A stretch of DNA of 64,000 nucleotides from Rhodospirillales bacterium (GTDB taxonomy: Bacteria > Pseudomonadota > Alphaproteobacteria > Reyranellales > Reyranellaceae): assembly GCA_016185145.1 (NCBI GenBank), contig JACPOB010000111.1, positions 1 through 64,000 of the forward strand. The letters run 5' to 3'. Below, one piece after another: positions 1-8,034 of the stretch. The number at the start of each line of letters is the position of its first letter. Positions within the stretch are counted from its first letter, which is position 1. Both the position numbers and the translations under genes were made by a program. Below the pieces are notes generated by a model. The model saw nothing but the letters and a program-made list of their open reading frames with translations. It searched no databases and had not been told where the DNA came from.

Positions 1-123
1 ATCGCCCGCCTCGGCGGATGGACCGGCTACTACGGAAAGCCCGGCCCCAAGGTCATGCGCATCGGTCTCGCAGAGTTCCGCGCTATAAGGTATGGCGCCT
101 CCCTGGTTGGTCACGATGTGTGA
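1..123 (+). CDS. C-terminal end of an IS4-like transposase (partial)
   Basis: A frame open from the left edge ends at TGA 121-123 and gives 40 residues. They contain a LGGW..YYGKPGP stretch followed by a GL.EF.AI segment, the pattern I associate with the C-terminus of IS4-family DDE transposases. The start and catalytic core lie outside the window, so intactness cannot be judged. It sits 36 bp from the end of the converging epimerase gene and may mark the island's left boundary. Assignment rests on a short motif only. Confidence 0.5.
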   Translation: MARLGGWTGYYGKPGPKVMRIGLAEFRAIRYGASLVGHDV

Positions 124-159
124 ATCCGACAGACGCGGAGCGTGGGGAGGAAGTTGGCT

Positions 160-675
160 CTAACCCCTTTTATGCCCTTGGTCGCGCTGCGAGACGATCG
201 GGTTCGCGACCGGCCACCAGATCTTCAAGGCGGGATCGTTCCACAGCAGCGTGAACTGGCCGGCGCGGTCGTACTCGGTGCTCTGCTTGTAGTGGAAGAT
301 CGCCCGCTCGCTCATCACCAAATGTCCGTTTCCGAAATTGGGCGGCACCAGCACCTGCAGCCGATTGGTGTCGCTGAGGGTGAAAGCCTCCCACTTGCGA
401 TACTGCGATGAGCTCGGATCGTTGTTCACCACCACCATGTAGAAGCTGCCCTGCAGACAGGAGATCAGCTTCCAAGTCTTGGTGTCGCCGTGGATGCCGC
501 GCAGCACATGGCGATGCGACACCGAGATGTCGTCCTGGATGAAATCGATCGGAATGCCCGCGGTGAAGTAGGCGTTGCGGTTGTAGGTCTCGATATAGTG
601 GCCGCGGAAATCCTCGAACACGGTCGGCGGCTTGATCAGCAGGACCGATTCGAGCTTTGTCGTGAACACTTCCAT
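160..675 (-). CDS. RmlC-like (dTDP-4-dehydrorhamnose 3,5-epimerase family) sugar epimerase
   Basis: This 171-residue cupin protein is the usual size for RmlC relatives. It shows the family landmarks: an N-terminal FEDFRGHY segment, the RGIHGD motif with the probable catalytic His, and a PPNFGNGHLV strand. The ATG at 673-675 (complement) follows a GGGGG Shine-Dalgarno-like run. It is last in a minus-strand block after a heptose kinase and a GDP-sugar dehydratase. By context it probably epimerises a 4-keto GDP-6-deoxy-heptose or similar intermediate, as the MlghB-type enzymes of Campylobacter do. The substrate is inferred, not visible. Confidence in the family is high. Confidence 0.85.
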   Translation of the reverse strand: MEVFTTKLESVLLIKPPTVFEDFRGHYIETYNRNAYFTAGIPIDFIQDDISVSHRHVLRGIHGDTKTWKLISCLQGSFYMVVVNNDPSSSQYRKWEAFTLSDTNRLQVLVPPNFGNGHLVMSERAIFHYKQSTEYDRAGQFTLLWNDPALKIWWPVANPIVSQRDQGHKRG

Positions 676-691
676 CCCAACCCCCTGTGGA

Positions 692-1714
692 TCAGCGCGG
701 CAAGCCGCCGGCGCCGAGGAGCTCTTCCTTGCGGTAGACGATCGTCGAGCCCGTGAAGTCGGCCGAGATCGGCACGGTGATGAGGTGCGACAGCGCCTTG
801 GCGACGGCCGCCTGGCGCTCGGGCGGCACCACGAACACCATGAAGCCTGTGCCGCCCGCGCCCAGGAGCTTGCCGCCGAGCGCGCCGGCGCGCTGGGCAT
901 CGTCGTAGATGCGGTCGATCGTCGACGTGCTCGTGCCGTTGGCGAGGCCGCGCTTCAGGGCCCAGCTCTCGTGCAGCAGCTTGCCGAAGTCCTCGATCTT
1001 GCCGCCGTGCAGGAGATCGGCGCCGATCGCGACCATCTCGTGCATCCGGGTCATGTGCCTGGCGTTGGCTTCGAGGTTGTTGATCAGCTTCTTCGCGTAG
1101 TCCGACGAAAGCCGGCTACTGCCGGTATAGAAGAGCATCAGCCACTTCTCGAAACCCTGGCGCTGGCCATCGTCGAGGCCGAGCGGCGTCACCGAGAACG
1201 AATCGTCGCGCTCGAACTTGATGACGTTCATGCCGCCGTAGGCGCTGGCGATCTGGTCCTGGCAGCCCACCGCTTCCTTCAGCTTGTTCTGCTCGAGATC
1301 CATGGCGCTCACCGCGAGCGCGTGCGCATCGAGGCTCTTGCCGCGCATGGCGGTCAACACGTTGATCAGGCCGACCGCGAAAGCCGAGCTGGAGCCGATA
1401 CCCGAGCGCGCCGGCAGGTCGCCCTGATGGAACAACTCGATGCCCTCGCTGTCGTCATAGCCCAGCGCCTCGAGGCCGGCGCGTACCGCCGGATGCTGGA
1501 TCTGGGAGGCGGCGCCGACTGCTTCGATATGCGACCAGATGATGCGATGGCGGATGCCGAAGAACGGCGGCAGGAAGCCGGTGCCGATGTAGCAGTACTT
1601 GTTGATGGCCATCGACAGCACGGCGCCGCCGTGTCGGCGGAACCAGGGCGGGTAGTCCGTGCCGCCGCCGAAGAACGACACCCGGTACGGCGTGCGGGAA
1701 ATTGCCATCAGCAT
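692..1714 (-). CDS. hddA: D-glycero-alpha-D-manno-heptose-7-phosphate kinase (HddA type, GHMP kinase)
   Basis: The protein has about 340 residues, normal for HddA. It begins MLMAISRTPYRVSFFGGG, has the ATP-binding GHMP motif ARSGIGSSSAFAVG near residue 110, and ends with a LGAGGTGF motif, which is GHMP motif 3. Known HddA enzymes phosphorylate heptose 7-phosphate at C1 on the way to GDP-D-alpha-D-heptose. A second in-frame ATG at 1708 could be the real start. It lies 44 bp downstream of the dehydratase gene in the same direction. The matching HddC and GmhB activities are encoded as one fusion at 12.1-13.3 kb, but no GmhA isomerase is present. Confidence 0.88.
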   Translation of the reverse strand: MLMAISRTPYRVSFFGGGTDYPPWFRRHGGAVLSMAINKYCYIGTGFLPPFFGIRHRIIWSHIEAVGAASQIQHPAVRAGLEALGYDDSEGIELFHQGDLPARSGIGSSSAFAVGLINVLTAMRGKSLDAHALAVSAMDLEQNKLKEAVGCQDQIASAYGGMNVIKFERDDSFSVTPLGLDDGQRQGFEKWLMLFYTGSSRLSSDYAKKLINNLEANARHMTRMHEMVAIGADLLHGGKIEDFGKLLHESWALKRGLANGTSTSTIDRIYDDAQRAGALGGKLLGAGGTGFMVFVVPPERQAAVAKALSHLITVPISADFTGSTIVYRKEELLGAGGLPR

Positions 1715-1758
1715 TTGAAGATCATCAGCCTTTCTGACTGTCTCGCCGATCTGCCGCC

Positions 1759-2778
1759 TCAGCGGGTCAGAAAACGGTCGCCTTCCGTTGCCACGCGGTC
1801 CCGCCAGTAGTCCAGCAGGTCGCGCAGCGTCTTCTCGTAGGGGATTTCGGGCTTCCAGCCGGTATGGGCGTGGAACTTCGCGGTGTTGGGGACCTGCAAA
1901 TCGGCATCGATCGGACGCAGCCGGTCGGGATCGACCTCGACCCTGATGGCGTCCTTGGCCGGCGAGAAGGAGATCAGCGTGTCGAGGATGTCCTTCACCG
2001 TGCAGGAGTGGACGCCGCCGATATTGTAGTAGGCGCCGGACGTCGGATTGACGGTGACCAGCATGTAATAGGCGCGTACGGCATCGCGCACGTCGGCGAC
2101 GGTGCGCAGCGATTGCAGGTTGCCGACCTTGACGATCGGCGGGATGCGATTGTGCTCGATCATCGCGATCTGCTTGGCGAAGGTCGATTCGGCGAAGACG
2201 TCGCCGCGGCGCGGTCCGGTATGGGTGAACATGCGCGTCGTCATCACCGTCATGCCGTAGGCCTCGGCATAGAAACGGCCGACCAGGTCGGTGCCGACCT
2301 TGGAGATGGCGTAGGGCGAGGCAGGGTGGAACGTGCACTCCTCGTCGATCGGCAGCTTCTCCTTCGGCACCCGGCCGAACACCTCGGATGAGGCGCAGAC
2401 GTGAATGATCGCCTTGGGAGCATGCTGCTTCAGTGCGTCGAGCACGCGCACCGTGCCCTGGACGTTGGTGTCCATGGTGTCGAGCGGCGAGTCAAAGCTG
2501 GTGCGCGGGAAGCTCTGGGCGGCGAGGTGGAAGACGTAATCCGGCTTCGCGTCGGCCACCACCTTCTGGATCGACATGGTGTCGCGCAGGTCGCCATAGA
2601 GCAGCGAGACCCGATCCTTCGAATTGATGCGGTGGGCGATGTTCACCAGGTTGTCGAGCGGGCTGCGCCAGCGGCACATGCCGATGACGTCCCAGTCGGT
2701 CTTTTCGAGCAGGAACTCGGCGAGGTGGGAGCCCACCATCCCCGTGATACCTGTGATCAGCGCGCGCCGAGCAGCCAT
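1759..2778 (-). CDS. GDP-sugar 4,6-dehydratase of the GMD family (possibly GDP-heptose dehydratase)
   Basis: This 339-residue extended SDR begins with the NAD(P)-binding motif TGITGMVGS. It has the CASSEVFG active-site strand and a SPYAISK catalytic Tyr-Lys pair. These place it with GDP-mannose 4,6-dehydratases, but it is clearly different from the standard Gmd at 35.4-36.5 kb. Because it is followed by a heptose-7-phosphate kinase and an RmlC-like epimerase, the likely substrate is GDP-D-glycero-D-manno-heptose, as in Campylobacter DmhA. It is the first gene of the minus-strand block and is divergent from the E1 genes. Substrate choice is inference; the enzyme family is secure. Confidence 0.82.
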   Translation of the reverse strand: MAARRALITGITGMVGSHLAEFLLEKTDWDVIGMCRWRSPLDNLVNIAHRINSKDRVSLLYGDLRDTMSIQKVVADAKPDYVFHLAAQSFPRTSFDSPLDTMDTNVQGTVRVLDALKQHAPKAIIHVCASSEVFGRVPKEKLPIDEECTFHPASPYAISKVGTDLVGRFYAEAYGMTVMTTRMFTHTGPRRGDVFAESTFAKQIAMIEHNRIPPIVKVGNLQSLRTVADVRDAVRAYYMLVTVNPTSGAYYNIGGVHSCTVKDILDTLISFSPAKDAIRVEVDPDRLRPIDADLQVPNTAKFHAHTGWKPEIPYEKTLRDLLDYWRDRVATEGDRFLTR

Positions 2779-2863
2779 CGTCTCCGTCTATCCTGCCTTT
2801 TGTGGCGGTCTACTTAATTGAGGCAATGACAAAAGGCCACCCCGCCTGGGGACCCCCCTGGCG

Positions 2864-2892
2864 TTGCCTTGGGCGGATGAGGCCTCTATGGT
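2864..2892 (+). promoter_or_regulatory. candidate sigma-70 type promoter for the first E1 operon
   Basis: TTGCCT at 2864-2869 and TATGGT at 2887-2892 are separated by 17 bp, about 30 bp before the ATG at 2923. They lie in the 144-bp gap between divergent genes, where a promoter is expected. No good Shine-Dalgarno precedes that ATG, which would fit a short or near-leaderless transcript. This is a visual match only. Confidence 0.3.
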
Positions 2893-2922
2893 CCGACGAT
2901 CCTTAAGATAACGACAGTTACG

Positions 2923-3915
2923 ATGAGTTTTGCCCGCGAACCCCTGACCAAAGCGACGGCGATACAGTTGTTCAAGAGCCTCTATCTGGCTCGGCGCTCC
3001 GAAGAATACATCGTCAAGCACTACGCCGAAAACCTGATGCGCACGCCGATGCATATGTCGATGGGCCAGGAGTTCGTGTGCGTGGGCGTGTGCGCCGCGC
3101 TCGAGGGCGAGGCCGATGTCTTCGCCTCCTATCGCAGCCATGCCGCCTTCCTGGCGCAGACTCACGACACCGACCGGTTCTTCTCCGAGCTCTATGGCCG
3201 CACCTCCGGCACCGGCGAGGGCAAGGGCGGCTCGATGCATCTGGCCGCACCCGACCAGGGACACATCCTGTCCAGTGGCGTCGTCGCCACGCAAATCCCT
3301 GTCGCCGTCGGCGCGGCCTTCGCCAACAGGCAGCTGAAGACCGGGCGCACGGCCGTGGTGTTCTTCGGCGACGGCGCGGCCGACGCCGGTGTGTTCTGGG
3401 AGAGCATCAACGCCGCCGCGCTCTTCAAGCTTCCGGTGATCTTCGTCTGCGAGGACAACGGCTATGCCGTCGACACGCCGCGCGAGGCACGCCAGATGTC
3501 GAAGTCGCTGTCCGACGCCGTCAGGCCGTTCGGCGCCGACATCTACGACGACGACAGCGGCGACGTGGAGAGCGTCTATCTGCTTGCGAGGGAGGCCGCC
3601 GCCAAGGCCCATCGCGACGGGCGCCCTGCATTCCTCAACATCAAGTGCTGCCGCTATCTCGAGCATGTCGGCATCGGCACGGACTGGAACTGGGGCTATC
3701 GCGACCAGGCGACGGTCCAACGCGAATGGATCGACCGCGACGCGCTCAAGGTGCAACGTGCACGACTGGCCAAGCATCAGATGACCGAGAGCGCCATCGC
3801 GGCGATCGAGGACGAGATCGACAAGGCCATCCAGGCAAGCGTCAGGCGGGCATCAGAGGCGCCGATTCCCACGCCGGACCGGCTGCACGCAGGTGTGTTC
3901 CATGAGAAAGCTTGA
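2923..3915 (+). CDS. Thiamine-diphosphate enzyme, pyruvate dehydrogenase E1 alpha-like subunit (copy 1)
   Basis: The protein has 330 residues. It shows the ThDP-binding GDGAADAGVFWES motif starting near residue 149 and ending at EDNGYAV about 30 residues later. The substrate-channel segments MSMGQEF, YRSHAAF and GKGGSMH are also typical of E1 alpha. Together with the next gene it should form an alpha2beta2 E1 that decarboxylates a 2-oxo acid. There is no E2 lipoyl transferase or E3 nearby, so a role in a dehydrogenase complex is unlikely here. Transfer of the resulting acyl anion to a keto sugar is an inferred alternative, as proposed for the AviB1/AviB2 proteins of avilamycin biosynthesis. 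The next gene overlaps its end by 14 bp. Confidence 0.85.
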   Translation: MSFAREPLTKATAIQLFKSLYLARRSEEYIVKHYAENLMRTPMHMSMGQEFVCVGVCAALEGEADVFASYRSHAAFLAQTHDTDRFFSELYGRTSGTGEGKGGSMHLAAPDQGHILSSGVVATQIPVAVGAAFANRQLKTGRTAVVFFGDGAADAGVFWESINAAALFKLPVIFVCEDNGYAVDTPREARQMSKSLSDAVRPFGADIYDDDSGDVESVYLLAREAAAKAHRDGRPAFLNIKCCRYLEHVGIGTDWNWGYRDQATVQREWIDRDALKVQRARLAKHQMTESAIAAIEDEIDKAIQASVRRASEAPIPTPDRLHAGVFHEKA

Positions 3916-4942
3916 TTACGCCGGCGCCATCCGCGAGGCGATGACGCAGGAGATGGAGCGCGACAGCCGCGTCTTCGTCTATGGCATCGGCGTGCCGACC
4001 TGGTCGTCGATCTTCGGCACCACCAAGGGGATTCCGGAGAAGTTCGGCAAGGAGCGCTGCTTTGACACGCCGATCTCGGAAGACTGCATGACCGGGTTCG
4101 GCCTGGGCGCGGCGATCCGTGGCCTGCGGCCCATCCATGTCCACATCCGCGTCGACTTCATGATCCTGGCGACCAACCAGCTGATCAACATGGTGTCGAA
4201 CTACACGTATTCGACGGGCGGAAAGCTCAAGGTGCCGCTGGTGGTACGCGCCGTGATCGGCCGCGGCTGGGGGCAGGGTGCTCAGCACTCCAAGGCATTG
4301 TTTTCGAACTTCACCCACATCCCGGGGCTCAAGGTCATCGCGCCGACGACGCCGTCGGACATGAAGGGCATGCTGACCGCCGCGATTCGCGACGACAATC
4401 CGGTGATCTGCTTCGAGCATCGCTGGCTCTACTGGGCCGAGGAGGACGTGCCCGAGGAGCCCTACGAAATCCCGCTCGGCGTCGGGCGCATCCTGCGGCC
4501 GGGCAAGGACGTCACCGTGGTCGGCCTGTCGTGGATGAACGTCGAGGCGCGGCTGGCGGCCGACATCCTCGCCAAGCGCGGCGTCTCGGTGGAGATCGTC
4601 GATCCGCGCACGCTGGCACCGCTCGACGAGGACCTGATCGTGGAGTCGGTGAAGCGCACCGGCCGCTGCATCATCGCCGACTGCGACTGGGTCGACTCGG
4701 GGTTCAGCGCCGAGCTGTCGGCGCGTATCAACGAGAAGTGCTTCGGCAAGCTCAAGGCACCGGTGAAGCGCATCGGCTTTGCCCACACGCCGGCGCCGAC
4801 CGTGCGCGAGCTCGAGAACGAGTTCTATCCCAACGCAAAGACGATCGTGCATGCTGTCGAGGACATGCTGGGGCTGGAAGCAGCCAACCTCGATGGCGAG
4901 GACTTCTTCAGCCACGAGCGGCGCTTCCGGGGGCCGTTCTAG
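3902..4942 (+). CDS. Pyruvate dehydrogenase E1 beta-like subunit (copy 1)
   Basis: This 346-residue protein matches E1 beta subunits along its length. It has the N-terminal YAGAIREAM segment, ISEDCMTGFGLGAA holding the Glu that activates ThDP, and a GRGWGQGAQHS segment. A C-terminal transketolase-type domain around DPRTLAPLD completes it. The ATG at 3902 overlaps the alpha-subunit gene, indicating translational coupling; an upstream GTG at 3893 is possible. It is the partner of the preceding gene. The family's usual ISEAGF sequence is altered to ISEDCM, which may reflect a different acceptor; that is speculation. Confidence 0.85.
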   Translation: MRKLDYAGAIREAMTQEMERDSRVFVYGIGVPTWSSIFGTTKGIPEKFGKERCFDTPISEDCMTGFGLGAAIRGLRPIHVHIRVDFMILATNQLINMVSNYTYSTGGKLKVPLVVRAVIGRGWGQGAQHSKALFSNFTHIPGLKVIAPTTPSDMKGMLTAAIRDDNPVICFEHRWLYWAEEDVPEEPYEIPLGVGRILRPGKDVTVVGLSWMNVEARLAADILAKRGVSVEIVDPRTLAPLDEDLIVESVKRTGRCIIADCDWVDSGFSAELSARINEKCFGKLKAPVKRIGFAHTPAPTVRELENEFYPNAKTIVHAVEDMLGLEAANLDGEDFFSHERRFRGPF

Positions 4943-4955
4943 GTCATGCTCATGT

Positions 4956-5033
4956 CATGCTCTTCCGGACCGCGAGCCTCCGGCTCGCTCATGAGCTTGA
5001 GCGAGCCGGAGGCTCGCGGTCCGGAAGAGCATG
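4956..5033. repeat. 78-bp perfect palindromic element (GGACCGCG family)
   Basis: Two 36-bp arms (4956-4991 and 4998-5033) are perfectly complementary around a 6-nt loop. Each arm has the form CATGCTCTTCCGGACC, a small self-complementary core GCGAGCC-TCC-GGCTCGC, then TCA. The same architecture with different cores recurs at 59643-59772. It fills the gap between the E1 beta gene and the SDR. The RNA would fold strongly and could attenuate transcription, but no T-tract follows. It is most likely a repetitive extragenic palindrome. Confidence 0.85.
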
Positions 5034-5050
5034 AGCAGGGTGTGCTTTAG

Positions 5051-5836
5051 ATGGATCTCGGGCTCTCCGGGAAGTTCGCGCTGGTGACTGGCGGGAGTCA
5101 CGGCATCGGGCTGGCGACGGCCAAGCGCCTGGCGTCGGAAGGATGCCATGTCGCCATCTGCTCGCGTTCGCAACAGCGCCTCGATGCGGCGATGGCCGAG
5201 CTAAAACCTCATGGCGTGAAGCTGCTCTCCGTCGCCGCCGATCTCCTCGAGCCGGAGGCCGCCGCTCGCGTGATGGACGTGGTCGATCGCGAATGGGGCG
5301 GCGTGCAGATCCTGGTCAACAACGTCGGCGGCGGCGGACGCTGGGGCAAGGAGAGCGTCGAAGACACCGACATGCGGGTATGGGGCGAGGTCTACGAGAA
5401 GAACGCCATGGCGGCGGTCCGCTTCACCCGGCGCGCGCTGCCGCACATGCGCCGCGGCAAGTGGGGGCGCGTGGTCACCATCACCTCGATCTATGGCGGC
5501 AAGGAAGGCATCGGCCGGCCGTGGTTCACCATGGCCAAGGCAGCCGAGACCGGCCTCATGAAGTCGCTGTCGTCCATGGCCTACCTGGTGCGCGACGGCA
5601 TCACCTTCAATTCGGTGGCGCCCGGCGGCATTTACATCCCAGGCACCGGTTTCGAGGACGAGCAGCGGCGCGATCCCGAAGGTTTCCGGCGCATAGTCGA
5701 CCTCGACTATCCACTGGGTCGGCTGGGCACGCCGGAGGAGGTCGCGGCCGTCGTGGCCTTCCTGTGTTCGACCGAGGCGAGCCTGGTCAACGGCGCCAAC
5801 ATCACGGTCGACGGCGGCCAGAGCCGCGCCTTTTGA
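5051..5836 (+). CDS. Classical short-chain dehydrogenase/reductase with an altered active-site Tyr
   Basis: This 261-residue protein has the Rossmann motif TGGSHGIG at about residues 14-21, the NNVGG structural motif and the catalytic Ser strand ITSIYGG. It ends in the NITVDGGQ segment of FabG-like SDRs. The usual YxxxK pair reads FTMAK: the codon for the catalytic Tyr is TTC. It lies between the two E1 pairs on the same strand, so it may act on the product of one of them. If it is an enzyme its chemistry must differ from standard SDRs. It could equally be a degenerate or binding protein. Confidence 0.8.
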   Translation: MDLGLSGKFALVTGGSHGIGLATAKRLASEGCHVAICSRSQQRLDAAMAELKPHGVKLLSVAADLLEPEAAARVMDVVDREWGGVQILVNNVGGGGRWGKESVEDTDMRVWGEVYEKNAMAAVRFTRRALPHMRRGKWGRVVTITSIYGGKEGIGRPWFTMAKAAETGLMKSLSSMAYLVRDGITFNSVAPGGIYIPGTGFEDEQRRDPEGFRRIVDLDYPLGRLGTPEEVAAVVAFLCSTEASLVNGANITVDGGQSRAF

Positions 5837-5906
5837 GAGATTGCCAGATGGCGCGGCCTCCGTTAGCAGTCGGCTGCCCAGAAGCAACGCCGGGGAGCGT
5901 CTGTCT

Positions 5907-6833
5907 GTGAAGGATGAAGCGATCTATCGCCGGCTGTTCCGGACGGCGCTGCTGATCAGGCTGGTCGAGGAACGGATCATAGACCTCTATCCGTCCGACA
6001 AGATCCAGAGCCCGGTCCATCTGTCGATCGGCCAGGAGGCCGTGGCTGTCGGCGTCTGCGACGGCCTGAAGCCCGACGACCTGGTGTTCGCGACCTACCG
6101 CAGCCACGGCTTCTACATCGCCAAGGGCGGCTCGCTCGACGCCATGTTCGCCGAGCTGTACGGGCGCAAGGGCGGTGTCTCGGGCGGCAAGGCTGGCTCC
6201 ATGCATCTCGCGGCGCCCGAGGTCGGCCTCATGGGATCGTCGGCGGTGGTGGCAAGCACCATCCCCCACGCGGTCGGCGCGGCGCTGAGCTTCAAGCGGC
6301 GCGGCCTCTCGCAGATCGCCGTGGCGGTGTTCGGTGACGGCGCGACCGAAGAGGGCGTCTATCACGAGAGCCTGAACTTTGCGGCGCTCATGAAGGTGCC
6401 GGTCCTGTTCCTGTGCGAGGACAACGGACTCGCCGTGCACAGCCATCGTCCGGTGCGCCAGTCCTATCGCCTGACCGACCATGCCGCCTCGTTCGGCATC
6501 GCGAGCCGCCGGCTCGAGGAGGGCTGGGACATGCTGGCGATCCGCAAGGCCACGCTCGAGGCCGCGGCCAAGGTGCGGGCTGGCGAGCCGTTCGTGCTCG
6601 AGATCGTCACCTCGCGCTACAAGGAGCATGTCGGCGTGGGCGAGGATTTCCACTTCAACTATCGCGCCAGCGACAGCGTCGATGCCTGGAAGCGGCGCGA
6701 CCCCCTGATCGTCGACAGCAAGCTGGCCGACACCCTGCGCCCCGACATCGAACGCGAGATCGAAGCAGCCGTGGCTTTTGCCGAGGCGAGCCCGGCTCCC
6801 GGTCGCGCGGAACTGCTGACGGACGTGATCTGA
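5907..6833 (+). CDS. Pyruvate dehydrogenase E1 alpha-like subunit (copy 2)
   Basis: The protein is about 308 residues long from GTG 5907, which has a GGGGAG ribosome site 9 nt upstream. A TTG at 5841 would add 22 poorly conserved residues. It carries the ThDP motif GDGATEEGVYHES ending at CEDNGLAV, plus LSIGQEAV, TYRSHGF and GKAGSMHL, all typical of E1 alpha. It is a paralogue of the protein at 2923 but well diverged, so not a recent duplication. It pairs with the following beta gene, whose ATG overlaps its TGA. No E2 or E3 gene is near. Confidence 0.85.
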   Translation: MKDEAIYRRLFRTALLIRLVEERIIDLYPSDKIQSPVHLSIGQEAVAVGVCDGLKPDDLVFATYRSHGFYIAKGGSLDAMFAELYGRKGGVSGGKAGSMHLAAPEVGLMGSSAVVASTIPHAVGAALSFKRRGLSQIAVAVFGDGATEEGVYHESLNFAALMKVPVLFLCEDNGLAVHSHRPVRQSYRLTDHAASFGIASRRLEEGWDMLAIRKATLEAAAKVRAGEPFVLEIVTSRYKEHVGVGEDFHFNYRASDSVDAWKRRDPLIVDSKLADTLRPDIEREIEAAVAFAEASPAPGRAELLTDVI

Positions 6834-7918
6834 TGAGCATCGCTGCAGTGAAGCCGGTCCAGGGCACGCGCGTACTGTCCTACGCCGGCGCCTTGCTCGA
6901 GACCATGGATGCCGCCCTGGCCGACCACGACAACGTCTTCATCATGGGACAGGGCGTCGACGACTTTAAGGGTATCTTCGGCTCGACCACCGGTCTCGCC
7001 GAGAAGTACGGCGCCCAGCGCGTGTTCGACGTGCCCTTGATGGAAGAGGGAATGACGGGCGTGGCGATCGGCGCGTCGCTGGTCGGCGACTATCCGATCA
7101 CGACGCACATCCGCGCCGACTTCTCCTTCCTGGCGATGAACCAGATCATCAACCTGGCTTCCAAGTACCGCTACATGTTCGGCGGGCTGATGCGCTGTCC
7201 GATGCTGATCCGCATCGTCGTCGGGCGCAGCTGGGGGCAGGGCGCGCAGCACTCGCAGAGTCCGCAAGCGACCTTCGCGCACTATCCCGGCCTTACGGTG
7301 GTCATGCCGTCGAGCAGCCAGGCGATCCTCGACATGTATCCGGCGATCATCAACCGCCATCCCGGTCCGGTGATCAGCATCGAGCATCGCCTGCTCTACA
7401 ATCTCGATTTTACGGTCTCGCCGTCCGAGCACCGCGTGCCGCTCACCAGCTATGTGGCGCGCAAGGGCAGCGACGTCACCGTCGTCGCCACCTCGGTGAT
7501 GGTCTTGGAGGCGCTGCGCGCGGCGCAGTATGTCGAGGACAAGGCGGGGGTCTCGGCCGAGATCATCGATCTCAATTCGATCAGCCATCCCAACTGGGAC
7601 TTGGTCGCCGCCAGTGTGCGCAAGACGGGCCGACTGGTCGTGGCCGACACGTCGTGGCTGGAGTACGGCGTCGCCGCCGAAGTGTGCCGCCAGCTCGTGA
7701 TGCGCGATCCCGGCCTGCTGCGTCAACCGCCGACCATGCTCGGCATGGCGCCAGCACCGTGCCCGACGGCCAAGAGCCTGGAAGATATCTACTATCCCAG
7801 CCAGCACGAGACGGCCGACGCCATCCTGACCCAGGTGAAGGGCGACAGGCACGGCATCGCGCTCCCGGTCGAGCGTTCGATGACCGAGGGGTACAAGCGC
7901 TTCCGCGGGCCGTTTTAG
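6833..7918 (+). CDS. Pyruvate dehydrogenase E1 beta-like subunit (copy 2)
   Basis: This 361-residue E1 beta has the early SYAGALLETMD segment, the PLMEEGMTGVAIGAS region with the ThDP-contacting Glu, and GRSWGQGAQHSQSPQ. Its ATG lies in TGATG, sharing a base with the stop of the alpha gene, a strong sign of coupled expression. Like copy 1 it ends in a KRFRGPF-type tail: both beta proteins finish RFRGPF. That suggests shared ancestry or a shared interaction. It is the last gene before a palindromic repeat, so the operon probably ends here. Confidence 0.85.
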   Translation: MSIAAVKPVQGTRVLSYAGALLETMDAALADHDNVFIMGQGVDDFKGIFGSTTGLAEKYGAQRVFDVPLMEEGMTGVAIGASLVGDYPITTHIRADFSFLAMNQIINLASKYRYMFGGLMRCPMLIRIVVGRSWGQGAQHSQSPQATFAHYPGLTVVMPSSSQAILDMYPAIINRHPGPVISIEHRLLYNLDFTVSPSEHRVPLTSYVARKGSDVTVVATSVMVLEALRAAQYVEDKAGVSAEIIDLNSISHPNWDLVAASVRKTGRLVVADTSWLEYGVAAEVCRQLVMRDPGLLRQPPTMLGMAPAPCPTAKSLEDIYYPSQHETADAILTQVKGDRHGIALPVERSMTEGYKRFRGPF

Positions 7919-7928
7919 TTCACACCCG

Positions 7929-8034
7929 CCTCACCCTGAGGAGCCGCGCGTAGCGCGGCGTCTCGAAGGGTGGCTATAGTCTCGTTGTCGCCTACCCTTC
8001 GAGACGCGCACTTCGTGCGCTCCTCAGGGTGAGG
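7929..8034. repeat. 106-bp palindromic element (CCTCACCCTGAGGAG family)
   Basis: The outer arms CCTCACCCTGAGGAG and CTCCTCAGGGTGAGG are complementary, and so are the inner CGTCTCGAAGGGT and ACCCTTCGAGACG. Each half also holds its own short hairpin, CCGCGCGTAGCGCGG on the left and GCGCACTTCGTGCGC on the right. A second copy with other hairpin cores is at 63286-63395. It lies between converging genes, and the last codons of the SDR at 8024 are made from it. Confidence 0.88.

Noticed and set aside
4956-5033. Simple intrinsic terminator
   Set aside because: The hairpin is very long, lacks a following T-tract, and shares flanks with another element at 59.6 kb, so it is better described as a repetitive palindrome.
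2923-7918. A normal pyruvate dehydrogenase operon
   Set aside because: Two E1 pairs are present but there is no lipoyl transferase or dihydrolipoyl dehydrogenase, and all neighbours are sugar genes.
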